Made by a program: the position numbers and the translations under genes | Notes under the pieces: model-generated | Told to the model about the DNA's origin: nothing | Seen by the model: the letters and a program-made list of their open reading frames with translations, nothing else | The model's database searches: none | Shown: positions 34,227 to 42,340 of the stretch, in pieces | How positions within the stretch are numbered: position 1 is the stretch's first letter | Layout: each line of letters begins with the position of its first letter | DNA from: DAIODI01 sp046349255 | Lineage (GTDB): Bacteria > Pseudomonadota > Alphaproteobacteria > Rhizobiales > Aestuariivirgaceae | Direction of reading: 5' to 3' | DNA: 64,000 nt | Assembly: GCA_046349255.1 (NCBI GenBank) | Contig: JAXMCR010000004.1 | Coordinates: 744,001-808,000, forward strand

Positions 34227-35527
34227 CGGCGACGATGCAGCCGGGCGAAGATATACGGGTACTGATCGTGGCGAATCATGCATCGGCGCGCTTCGGCGGC
34301 GAGGCAATTCTGCCGCTGCATTATTTCCGCTTCCTGCGCGAGATGGGTATCGACGTCCGCATGCTCGTGCATGAGCGCACGCGTGCCGAGCTCGACGCGC
34401 TGCTCGGCGCCGACGCCGCGAGGATCACCTATCTCAAGGACGACTCGGTCAACATCTGGCTCAACCGGCTGAGCGGCTACCTGCCGAACCGCATTGCGGA
34501 CTTCACGACCCGCGCCGTCAGCATGTGGCACGACGAACTTCGCCAGCGCAAAGCTGCCCGTCTTCTCATCCGGCAGCATGACATTGCGGTCGTCCACCAA
34601 CCCATACCGGTCAGCCCGAAGTTGCCGTCGTTCCTCTACGATCTCGGCGCCCCGGTGGTGATCGGGCCGATGAATGGCGGGATGGACTATCCCTCCGCCT
34701 ACCGCGTGAAGTCGTCGGTGGAAGACATCGTCATCGCAGCGTTGCGCAGCCTGTCGGGGTTCCTGAACGTGCTGATCCCGGGGAAGCGCCGTGCGGCATT
34801 GCTGCTGGTCGCCAACGACAGGACGAGGCAGGCGCTTCCGAATGTGGTGAAGGGCACCGTGGAGACTCTCGTCGAGAACGGTGTCGATCTTCGCCTGTTC
34901 AGGGAGCACGAGACTTCGTTCGCCGGCCCAAACTCCTCCCTCCGCATTGCGTTCGTTGGTCGTCTCGTCGACTTCAAACGCGTTGATCTCCTCGTCGCGA
35001 GCTGCCTTGAGCTCAACGGCAGGATTCCATTCCATCTCGACGTGATCGGCGATGGACCACTGCGTGCCGCGCTCGAAACACAGGCTCTGCCGCTCGGCAA
35101 AAGTGTCACGTTCCATGGCAACATACCGCAGCCGCAGGTCGCAACTCTGCTTGCGCAGTCGGACGTTCTCGTGCTGCCGAGTATGCGCGAGTGCGGCGGA
35201 GCCGTCGTTCTCGAAGCCATGGCCATCGGCAAGCCGGTGATCGCGGCGGCGTGGGGCGGGCCGCTTGATTACCTCGACGACGATTGCGGGGTCCTCATTC
35301 CGCCGCAAACACCGGACGTTTTCGTGCACCAGCTTGCCGAGGCCTTGGAGCGGCTGGCAGGTGCCCCGGAGTTGCGCCGTCAGATGGGCCGGCACGGTCG
35401 TGAGCGTGTCGAGAAGCAATTCGATTGGCGCGTGAAGGCGCGCAAGGTTCTTCAGATCTACGGAGCCGTCGCAAGCGACGCCAGAAACTCCGTACCACTC
35501 GAACTGGGCAAGGCGAGGCTGACATGA
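34223..35527 (+). CDS. Family 4 glycosyltransferase
   Basis: 434 residues. Starts VLIVANHASARFGGEAILPL with the glycine-rich acceptor loop. The donor domain has IAFVGRLVDFKRVDLLV, LDVIGDGPLRAAL and the E-x7-E motif in RECGGAVVLEAMAIGKPV. Coupled at both ends: ATGA overlaps with the preceding gene and with the exosortase gene (35524-35527). This tight coupling ties the transferase to the exosortase operon. Confidence 0.9.
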   Translation: MTATMQPGEDIRVLIVANHASARFGGEAILPLHYFRFLREMGIDVRMLVHERTRAELDALLGADAARITYLKDDSVNIWLNRLSGYLPNRIADFTTRAVSMWHDELRQRKAARLLIRQHDIAVVHQPIPVSPKLPSFLYDLGAPVVIGPMNGGMDYPSAYRVKSSVEDIVIAALRSLSGFLNVLIPGKRRAALLLVANDRTRQALPNVVKGTVETLVENGVDLRLFREHETSFAGPNSSLRIAFVGRLVDFKRVDLLVASCLELNGRIPFHLDVIGDGPLRAALETQALPLGKSVTFHGNIPQPQVATLLAQSDVLVLPSMRECGGAVVLEAMAIGKPVIAAAWGGPLDYLDDDCGVLIPPQTPDVFVHQLAEALERLAGAPELRRQMGRHGRERVEKQFDWRVKARKVLQIYGAVASDARNSVPLELGKARLT

Positions 35528-37113
35528 GCATTTCGACAACGGCTGGAATCAGGGGGGCGTCTCCGGTCCTCACCGTGCTGGTCATGCTGGCAGGACTCGC
35601 GGGACTGCTGATCTTTTCCAACTACGATGCGCTCCTCAATCTGGTTGGGCGTTGGCAGTACGAGCCTGAGTACAATTTCGGTCCGATGGTGGTCGCGCTC
35701 GTGGCCTACCTGCTGTGGGCGCGATGGAGCACGATCGCCGCGCGAGTCGGGGGTGCCGCGTGGCCGGGGATCGCGATCCTGCTCGTCGGTCTGGTGATGT
35801 GCTTTCTTGGCGAAGCAGCTGAGTCGTTCTATGCCCAGCAGCTCGGATTCTTCATCGCTCTCTTCGGCGCCGGCATCGCTGCGTTGGGGGCTGGCACGCT
35901 CACCACCCTCGTGCCGCTGCTGGTGCTGGTGCTCCTGACGATTCCTCTTCCCTACACGCTGCAGGCCATCGTGACGGTTCAGTTGCAGCTCATCTCGTCG
36001 TCGTTCGGCGTCGCGCTCGTGCGCCTTCTCGGAATACCGGTTTTCCTCCAGGGCAACGTGATCGACCTCGGCGTCTACCAATTGCAGGTCGCCGAAGCCT
36101 GCAGCGGCCTTCGCTATCTCTTCCCGTTCATCTGCCTCAGCTTCCTGCTCGCCTATCTCTACGAGGCACCGCTCTGGAAGCGCGTGATCGTCTTCCTGAT
36201 GGGCATTCCCGTACCCATCTTCCTCAACGGCGTGCGCATAGCGTCGACGGCCGTACTGGTGGACCGCTTCGGCATCGAAATGGCCGAAGGTTTCATCCAT
36301 TACTTCGAGGGCTGGGTGGTGTTTCTCGCCGGCATGGCGCTCATGCTGCTCGTGATGCTCGCGCTTGAAGGTTTCAAACTTTCCAACATATCCTTGGCAT
36401 CGCTTGCGCCGGACGGCGGGATCCCGATGACGGCCCAGCTTGCGAAGGGCTTCGGTACGCTTGCCTCCATCGTGGTGATGACAGCGGTCTTCGCGGCGGG
36501 CACGATCTATATTCACCAGGCTGCCCAGGCCGCAGCCGTTCCCCTCGAACGCAACGCTTTTGCGCTTTTCCCGATGACGGTTGGCGATTGGAAGGGCAGG
36601 ACGAACACGATCGACGAACCGACGCTGAACGCCCTCAAGTCGACCGATCAGCTCTCAGCCGACTTTGTTTCAGCCACAGGGCCGGGCGCAAACCTTTTCG
36701 TCGCGTTCTACGAAAGCCTGTCGAAGGGTGCGGCGTTGCACTCTCCCCGTGTTTGCTTGCCAGGAGACGGTTGGGAAATCGCGACGCTCGAACAACGGCC
36801 GTTTACGGAGTTGGAGCCGGGCGCTGAAGGGACCTTCAATCGGGTCGTAATTCAAAAGGGCCGCACCAAGTATCTGGTTTACTACTGGTATCAGCAGGGC
36901 GGTGAACGGGTGGCGAGCGAGTTCACGATGAAGCTCAACCTGCTCAAGGGTCGCCTGGTTGCGTCGCGCAAGGACGGGGCCCTGGTCCGACTCACCACCG
37001 CGATCGACGGCGACAGCGCCGCAGCGGAGGCGAAGGCCGACAGCACCTTGCAGGAGTTTGCGAAGACGATGTTGCCTGAACTGAAGGGCTACCTGCCGGT
37101 CGCGTCGAACTGA
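35524..37113 (+). CDS. xrtD: Exosortase fused to EpsI domain (VPLPA-CTERM exosortase, XrtD type)
   Basis: 529 residues. About eight hydrophobic helices in residues 15-320 carry the exosortase catalytic triad: Cys193 in EACSGLR, Arg238 in NGVRI and His259 in FIHYFEGW. Residues ~340-529 are an EpsI-like domain with HSPRVCLPGDGW near 406. The family cleaves C-terminal three-part sorting signals of surface proteins in the inner membrane, like sortases. The XrtD label rests on the EpsI fusion and on the VPLPA-like signals of the local substrates (19286-19747, 38276-38974, 53249-54235). The start overlaps the preceding glycosyltransferase stop. Confidence 0.85.
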   Translation: MSISTTAGIRGASPVLTVLVMLAGLAGLLIFSNYDALLNLVGRWQYEPEYNFGPMVVALVAYLLWARWSTIAARVGGAAWPGIAILLVGLVMCFLGEAAESFYAQQLGFFIALFGAGIAALGAGTLTTLVPLLVLVLLTIPLPYTLQAIVTVQLQLISSSFGVALVRLLGIPVFLQGNVIDLGVYQLQVAEACSGLRYLFPFICLSFLLAYLYEAPLWKRVIVFLMGIPVPIFLNGVRIASTAVLVDRFGIEMAEGFIHYFEGWVVFLAGMALMLLVMLALEGFKLSNISLASLAPDGGIPMTAQLAKGFGTLASIVVMTAVFAAGTIYIHQAAQAAAVPLERNAFALFPMTVGDWKGRTNTIDEPTLNALKSTDQLSADFVSATGPGANLFVAFYESLSKGAALHSPRVCLPGDGWEIATLEQRPFTELEPGAEGTFNRVVIQKGRTKYLVYYWYQQGGERVASEFTMKLNLLKGRLVASRKDGALVRLTTAIDGDSAAAEAKADSTLQEFAKTMLPELKGYLPVASN

Positions 37114-37120
37114 CGAAACA

Positions 37121-37990
37121 CTACTGCGCTTCGTTCTCGCGTCCGCCGACGACTTGCAGCGCCGGCGGCTGTTGAAGCTTGAACAGCCCGTAACGCTGCT
37201 TGTCCTCGATCACCGCCTTCACGATGTGGGTGGTGATCTTTTTCGCGCCCGATGAAAAGCCGTAGATCAGCGCGGTGTCGCACAGGATGTTGATCGTGCG
37301 CGGGATGCCGCGGCTCGCCTGGTAGATCATCGCGCAGGCGTTGCGCGAGAACAGCGCCTCGCGGGCGCCCGCCGCGTAGAGGCGGTGGTCGATGTAGGGC
37401 ACCGCGTCCTCGGCCTCGAGCGGACGTAGGTGGAAATCCGACGAGACACGCTGGCCGAACTGGATGAGTTCCGGCCGCTGCAGCAGGTCCTTCAATTGCG
37501 GCTGGCCGACGAGGATCAGCTGGATGAGTTGCTCCTTGTCGGCGTTGATGTTCGACAGCATGCGGAGTTCTTCGAGCGACTCCATCGACAGGTTCTGCGC
37601 CTCGTCGATGATCAGAACGGTGCGCCGGCCGGCGGCGTATTCATCGATCAGGAACTGCTGGAACTTCTGGTAGAGCGCCACATACGAGAGGCCGTCGAAC
37701 GGCTGGCCGAACGACATCATGATCCAGTGCAGCAGGTCGCCCGGGTTGTGGCGCGTGTTGGTCACCATTCCGACCGAAACGTCCTGTGGCACCGAGCGGA
37801 GCAAGTACCGCACCAGGGTGGTCTTGCCACAGCCGATGTCGCCAGTGATGACGGTGAAGCCAGCCTGGTTCAGCACCCCATACTCCAGCATGGCAAAGGC
37901 CATGCTGTGCGCCTCGCCCCAGTACAGGAAGTCCGGGTCGGGCAGGATCGAGAACGGTTTTTCCGTCAGGCCGTAAAAACTCTCATACAT
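37121..37990 (-). CDS. Exosortase/PEP-CTERM system-associated ATPase (ExeA-like)
   Basis: 289 residues. Begins YESFYGLTEKPFSILPDPDFLYWG, the hallmark of the XrtA/PEP-CTERM-associated ATPase. Walker A GDIGCGKTTL, Walker B VLIIDEAQN, then QLILVGQPQLKDLL and SRGIPRTINILCD. ExeA-like AAA ATPases drive envelope assembly; here a role in the export complex is inferred. It is convergent with the exosortase gene (7 bases apart) and divergent from the VPLPA-CTERM gene. Confidence 0.9.
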   Translation of the reverse strand: MYESFYGLTEKPFSILPDPDFLYWGEAHSMAFAMLEYGVLNQAGFTVITGDIGCGKTTLVRYLLRSVPQDVSVGMVTNTRHNPGDLLHWIMMSFGQPFDGLSYVALYQKFQQFLIDEYAAGRRTVLIIDEAQNLSMESLEELRMLSNINADKEQLIQLILVGQPQLKDLLQRPELIQFGQRVSSDFHLRPLEAEDAVPYIDHRLYAAGAREALFSRNACAMIYQASRGIPRTINILCDTALIYGFSSGAKKITTHIVKAVIEDKQRYGLFKLQQPPALQVVGGRENEAQ

Positions 37991-38173
37991 GCTGACGACA
38001 CCGGGGTTGTGAAGATCAGAAGGTGGGCCCTTGCCCCAGTAAGTTCAATGGAAACTAGCACTTCCGTGTAAACGACAGATGATTGCGATCGAAGCGAAAT
38101 TGAACCACTAACGAGCCAAGGCAATTTTAAGTTGAAGGACGTTAATCATCCTCACTTAGATGAACCCGATAGG

Positions 38174-38203
38174 TTGACAATGTGCCAGTCTGGCAGGTAA
38201 GAT
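38174..38203 (+). promoter_or_regulatory. Predicted sigma-70-type promoter with internal palindrome
   Basis: -35 TTGACA (38174-38179), 18-base spacer, -10 TAAGAT (38198-38203). The spacer holds a perfect inverted repeat TGCCAG-T-CTGGCA (38183-38195), well placed for a repressor. Predicted start is about 65 bases upstream of the VPLPA-CTERM start codon. Confidence 0.55.
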
Positions 38204-38275
38204 TCGTCGAAAAGAGTTTTCAGTGTAGGCGTAAGAAGAATGCGGCTGTTCGAACAGGGACTAAGGAGATACGAT

Positions 38276-38974
38276 ATGTTTAAGCGAAAACTCGCTGCAA
38301 CACTTGCAGGGGCAGGGTTGCTGGCGTTGAGCACGGTTAGTGCTCAGGCGGTAACTTACAGTCTTGATGCCTCCTCCACGCAGAGGGCGGGGAATACAGC
38401 CGATCAGTACGCCCCCAACTTTGGGGCTTTTAACCCGTTTGGCGGAAGCTTTAGCAGCGATCCGACCGTCACGCCGCCCCCTGCTTCGGTGTTTAACGGG
38501 TATCAGTCGCCGTTCAACAATACTCCGTTGGCCGACGTGAATTCGTTCTTCTCGGTGTGGACCAATACCCCTCAGGGGGGTACTCCGTCCCCGCTGCTCT
38601 ATACGTTCGACCCCCAAAACGTTCCGACGTCATTCCAGATGCTTTGGGGTTCGATTGACTCATTCAACGTCTTGGAATTCCTGGATTCCTCGAACAATCC
38701 GCTTTACACGCTGACTGGACAGGACCTTGTTCAGAACAATTCGGCCCTGAGTAATGTCGCGTTGAGCTGCGCGTCCTTGCCGTGCAACTACGAGGTTGTC
38801 GCTTTGTTGACGTTTAGCGAGTTGAGGGGCGTGTCCGCTCTTCGCTTTACGACGTCGCAAGCCGCCTTCGAGTTTGCGTTGGTACCGCTTCCCCCGGCGG
38901 CTCTGTTGTTCGGCACGGCTCTGGGTGGCGTCGGCTTCCTGTCGCGCCGCAAGAAGGCTGCCGCGACGGCCTGA
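38276..38974 (+). CDS. VPLPA-CTERM sorting-domain surface protein
   Basis: 232 residues from the ATG at 38276 (AAGGAG at 38263-38268). Signal peptide about residues 1-26 (LAGAGLLALSTVSAQA). The mature part is Pro/Asn/Ser-rich, with two Cys around residue 165 (SCASLPC). The C-terminus has the sorting signal VPLPPAA, hydrophobic LLFGTALGGVGFL and basic SRRKKAA. It is the likely main substrate of the exosortase encoded 1.2 kb upstream. It has its own promoter and terminator, so it is a single-gene unit. Mature function is unknown. A decayed second copy of its 3' end is at 43873-43953. Confidence 0.85.
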   Translation: MFKRKLAATLAGAGLLALSTVSAQAVTYSLDASSTQRAGNTADQYAPNFGAFNPFGGSFSSDPTVTPPPASVFNGYQSPFNNTPLADVNSFFSVWTNTPQGGTPSPLLYTFDPQNVPTSFQMLWGSIDSFNVLEFLDSSNNPLYTLTGQDLVQNNSALSNVALSCASLPCNYEVVALLTFSELRGVSALRFTTSQAAFEFALVPLPPAALLFGTALGGVGFLSRRKKAAATA

Positions 38975-39001
38975 TCCGGCCCCAATCGCGAACCATCACG
39001 G

Positions 39002-39032
39002 TGGGGGAGCTTTACGCTCCCCCATTTGCTTT
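39002..39032 (+). terminator. Rho-independent terminator
   Basis: Stem TGGGGGAGC / GCTCCCCCA with loop TTTAC (39002-39024), then TTTGCTTTT. Placed 28 bases after the VPLPA-CTERM stop codon. A related hairpin follows the gene remnant at 43982-44003. Confidence 0.85.
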
Positions 39033-39104
39033 TCGGCAATCGTTCAGTGGTAGCAATCCTGAGCCGGAGCAGGCCGGTTTCCAACCCGAGGTTTCCAGGC
39101 GGAC

Positions 39105-40715
39105 ATGGAACAGAGTTTTGAGCTCCGATATTACCTCTCGCTGCTCAAGCGGCGATTTCTCTACGGCCTGATCCCGTTCGTTCTGGTGCTGGCCGCGGGT
39201 ACAGCCGTGGCCCTTCTGCTCCCTGCGGTCTACCGGTCGGAAGCGAAGATTCTCGTCGAGTCGCAGCAGATCCCGTCAGACCTCGTCAAGTCGACGGTCA
39301 ACAGCTTCGCCGAGGAGCGCATCGAGATCATCAAGCAACGCGTGATGACACGCGACACGCTGATCGGGCTCGCGCAGAAGTTCAACCTGTTCAACAATCG
39401 GCAGTTGCCTCTGTCAAACTCCGAGAAGGTGGATCTGATGCGCGACCGCGTGTCGATCACCGCACTCAATCTGGACGTATCGAACCGTCGGCAGAACCAG
39501 GATTCGGTCGCACTCGCCTTCACCATCGGGTTTGACTACGAGGACCCGCAGGCGGCCACGCAGGTCGCCAACGAGCTCGTCACCAACATCCTGAGCGAGA
39601 ACGCGCGGGTGCGAACGACTCGCGCCCAGGAGACGACCCGGTTTCTGGAACGCGAGTCTGAACGGCTCCAATCCGAACTGCAGCGTGTCGAGACGGAGAT
39701 TGCCAACTACAAGGAACAGAACCGCGACTCGCTTCCAGATCGCATCGAGTACCAGATGCAGTCGCTCGAACGCGCGAACACGTCGTTGGGAGACCTGTCG
39801 CGCGATCAGAAGTCACTCGAGGACGAACGGCGGCTGCTCGAATTCGAATTCAACATGAAGGCAGCGAAGTCGTCTTCCGGTGACAAGACATCTGCCCCGA
39901 ACGATCTCGCAGCGACGCTTGCGGCGCTGCGCGCGGAGCTCACCCAGAAGAGCGCCATCTACTCTGAGACCCATCCAGACATCAAGGCGCTGAAGCAACA
40001 GATCAAGTCCGTCGAGGACCAGATGGCGGCTCTGCCTGCCGTGCAGGATGCGCCCGCGCTCACGAAGGAGCGCTTGGCGGAGCTGGCGAAGACCGACCCC
40101 GAGCTCGGCCTCGTCGCGCAGAAGATCGCCGCGGTCGACGCGCGCAGCGAACTCCTGGTGCAGCAGCGCAAGGGAGTCGAAGATTTGATCGGCAAGCTGC
40201 GCGACATTATCGCCCGGGGGCCGGAAGTGGAGCGCGGTCTGACCGCGCTAGACCGTCAGCGCGAGGGGATCCAGAAGCAGCTCGAGGACATCGGCACCAA
40301 GTACTCGGCGGCGCAGCTCGGACAGAAGCTCGAGCAGGATCAGCAGGGCGAGCGGTTCGAAGTCATTGAGCAGGCCGTATTCCCGCAGGAACCGGTGCGC
40401 CCGAACCGTGGCAAGATCCTCGCCCTGTCCTTCGTACTGGCGTCGGCGTCTTCGTTCGCCGCCATCTTCGGCGTGGAGTTCCTCAACAAGAGCATTCGCA
40501 GCAGCGCTGATCTTGCCAATACGCTCTATCATCGGCCGCTGGTCCTCATTCCCTACATCACCACGCGCCGGGAGATTCAGCAGCGGCGAAACCGCATCAT
40601 CTTTGGTGCCGCCAGTGTCGTCACGTGCGTTGCACTCGGCCTGATCGGCCTTCACTTCCTTTACCAGCCTCTCGATATCCTGATGCTGAAGCTTCTCAGC
40701 CGCCTGCAGATCTGA
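39105..40715 (+). CDS. Polysaccharide chain-length determinant (Wzz/GumC, exosortase-EPS type)
   Basis: 536 residues. N-terminal helix (about 18-38) followed by the Wzz domain (YRSEAKILVESQQIPSDLV), then a long coiled coil (about residues 165-430: ARVRTTRAQETTRFLERES, LERANTSLGDLSRDQKSL) and C-terminal membrane helices near 440-465 and 505-525. It has no kinase domain; the kinase is the next gene. It matches the XrtA-system chain-length protein family. It sets polymer length with the tyrosine kinase and spans the periplasm. Confidence 0.9.
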   Translation: MEQSFELRYYLSLLKRRFLYGLIPFVLVLAAGTAVALLLPAVYRSEAKILVESQQIPSDLVKSTVNSFAEERIEIIKQRVMTRDTLIGLAQKFNLFNNRQLPLSNSEKVDLMRDRVSITALNLDVSNRRQNQDSVALAFTIGFDYEDPQAATQVANELVTNILSENARVRTTRAQETTRFLERESERLQSELQRVETEIANYKEQNRDSLPDRIEYQMQSLERANTSLGDLSRDQKSLEDERRLLEFEFNMKAAKSSSGDKTSAPNDLAATLAALRAELTQKSAIYSETHPDIKALKQQIKSVEDQMAALPAVQDAPALTKERLAELAKTDPELGLVAQKIAAVDARSELLVQQRKGVEDLIGKLRDIIARGPEVERGLTALDRQREGIQKQLEDIGTKYSAAQLGQKLEQDQQGERFEVIEQAVFPQEPVRPNRGKILALSFVLASASSFAAIFGVEFLNKSIRSSADLANTLYHRPLVLIPYITTRREIQQRRNRIIFGAASVVTCVALGLIGLHFLYQPLDILMLKLLSRLQI

Positions 40716-40761
40716 TCAATCTGCGCGCGGCGTCTCTCGGAACAAGCGGCGGAAACAGACC

Positions 40762-41583
40762 ATGGAACGCATCAAGGAAGCGATCGAACGCGCAAAGGCG
40801 GCGCGGCAGAAGTCGCAGGACGTGCCGTCGCGGCAGCGCCCGATGGCGCCGCTGCCGACTGGCCGCGTGAATGATGCTTCGCCGGCGCAGACTGCGTTCG
40901 CATCCGTTACCCTTGATCGTGGGCACCTCGAAGCCAACCGGATCGTCGCGCTGGACGGGACCGACCCGCGCGCGGGCCGGTTCGACATGCTGCGGACCCA
41001 GGTCGTGCAGCGCATGGTCGAGAACAGGTGGCAGAACCTGGCGATCACGTCGCCGAAGCCGGGTTGCGGGAAGACGGTGACCTCGGTCAACCTGGCGCTC
41101 AGCATTGCCCGCCAGCCGGATCGGCGTGTGCTGCTGATCGATCTCGATCTGCGCAACCCGCACGTCGCCGAATATCTCGGCTTCCAGCCGCGGTATCGCC
41201 TTCTCGACGTGTTCCTGGGTGAGGTTCCACTGGGCGATGCGCTCGTTGCGCCGCACGTGCCGGGGGAGGGGTTCCTCGTCCTCGGCAACAGCCAACCGGT
41301 GGGCAACTCAGCCGAGCTGATTTCGTCGGTTCATGTGCGCGAAATGGTGTCCGCGCTGCGGCGACGGTTCGCGGACTACATCATCATCTTCGACATGTCG
41401 CCAATGCTGTCCACGGACGACATGCTGGCTTTCATGCCGCTGGTCGACTGTATGATGCTGGTTGCGGCCGTGGGCCAGTCGTCCGTTGTGGACGTTGAGG
41501 AATGCGAACGGCACATCGCGGCCGATAACTATCTCGGCATCGTTCTCAACAAGGCCGAGGAGGCCTTGGATACCTACTACTGA
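40762..41583 (+). CDS. Tyrosine autokinase of the EPS export system (CpsD/CapB type)
   Basis: 273 residues. Walker A in ITSPKPGCGKTVTSVNLA, Walker A' in VLLIDLDLRNP, then VDCMMLVAAVGQS. The tail ends LDTYY, so only two terminal tyrosines are available for autophosphorylation, fewer than in CpsD or Wzc. It follows the chain-length gene by 46 bases and matches the exosortase-associated tyrosine autokinase family. It regulates polymerisation and export by phosphorylation cycles. Confidence 0.9.
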   Translation: MERIKEAIERAKAARQKSQDVPSRQRPMAPLPTGRVNDASPAQTAFASVTLDRGHLEANRIVALDGTDPRAGRFDMLRTQVVQRMVENRWQNLAITSPKPGCGKTVTSVNLALSIARQPDRRVLLIDLDLRNPHVAEYLGFQPRYRLLDVFLGEVPLGDALVAPHVPGEGFLVLGNSQPVGNSAELISSVHVREMVSALRRRFADYIIIFDMSPMLSTDDMLAFMPLVDCMMLVAAVGQSSVVDVEECERHIAADNYLGIVLNKAEEALDTYY

Positions 41584-41622
41584 TTCCACTTGAAACCGAC
41601 CTCGACTGAAGATTGCAATTCT

Positions 41623-41652
41623 TGCGGCATTTTCGCCGCAGATAGAATTTTT
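41623..41652 (+). terminator. Hairpin after the kinase gene
   Basis: TGCGGC-ATTTTC-GCCGCA (41623-41640), followed by GATAGAATTTTT. The T run is 7 bases away from the stem, so termination is likely partial. A new promoter follows at 41688. Confidence 0.4.
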
Positions 41653-41687
41653 CTCGCGTCCAGTTCTTCCAGAACCACCCCCAAACA

Positions 41688-41716
41688 TTGACATGACTGG
41701 CTGCACAGACTTGAAT
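41688..41716 (+). promoter_or_regulatory. Predicted promoter of the export-protein gene
   Basis: -35 TTGACA (41688-41693), 17-base spacer, -10 TTGAAT (41711-41716, 4 of 6 matches). The predicted transcript start is about 18 bases before the ATG at 41741, leaving room for the AGGGGA ribosome site (41729-41734). Confidence 0.5.
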
Positions 41717-41740
41717 TTACGGGGATTCAGGGGATTCTTC

Positions 41741-42334
41741 ATGCGCTACATCTTGGCCATCTTCATTCTCGTTGGCCTGTGCCTGCCCGCGGCGGCGCAG
41801 TCCGCGTACCGACTCCAGCCCGGTGACACGATCGACATCTCCGTCTGGCAGGAGCCGAAGCTCAACCGCACCGTCGTCGTCGGCCCGGACGGGATGATCT
41901 CGTTCCCGCTCGCGGGGCAGATCAAGGCTGGCGGGAAGACCACCGCCGCGGTCGAGGCAGCCTTGAAGAGCAAACTGCAGGCGCAGTACACGGCCGATCT
42001 CGACATCTCGGTCGGCGTGGCCAAGCAGCTTGAGAAGCCAGTCAAGGAGAAGAAGGAATACTTCCCGATGGTGTACGTTACGGGTGAGGTGAACAAGCCC
42101 GGCAATGTTCAGATCGATCGGAAGACCACCGTGCTGCAGGCGATCGCGCTTGGGGGTGGGCTGGGCCCGTTCGCCGCGAAGAAGCGCATCCAGGTGCGAC
42201 GCAAGCAGAATGGGACCGAAGTGATGTTCCCGTTCAACTACGACGATGTCGAAGAGGGCCGAGACATCACCGGTAACATCTTTCTCAAGGATGGCGATGT
42301 AATCGTGGTGCCCGAAAAGGGCATCTTCGAGTGA
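41741..42334 (+). CDS. Polysaccharide export protein (Wza-like, exosortase-EPS type)
   Basis: 197 residues from the ATG at 41741. Signal peptide about 1-20 (AIFILVGLCLPAAAQ). Poly_export domain (YRLQPGDTIDISVWQEPKLN, VGPDGMISFPLAG), then an SLBB domain (VYVTGEVNKPGNVQIDRK). It lacks a lipobox Cys and is much shorter than E. coli Wza (~380 residues), as is usual for exosortase-linked export proteins. It forms or gates the periplasmic part of the export channel and probably works with the outer-membrane barrel encoded 6 bases downstream. Confidence 0.9.
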   Translation: MRYILAIFILVGLCLPAAAQSAYRLQPGDTIDISVWQEPKLNRTVVVGPDGMISFPLAGQIKAGGKTTAAVEAALKSKLQAQYTADLDISVGVAKQLEKPVKEKKEYFPMVYVTGEVNKPGNVQIDRKTTVLQAIALGGGLGPFAAKKRIQVRRKQNGTEVMFPFNYDDVEEGRDITGNIFLKDGDVIVVPEKGIFE

Positions 42335-42340
42335 CGCTTC

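Noticed and set aside
38183..38208. Possible sigma-54 promoter (TGGCA...) upstream of the VPLPA-CTERM gene
   Set aside because: The GG and GC dinucleotides do not have the required 10-base spacing; the TTGACA/TAAGAT pair fits better.
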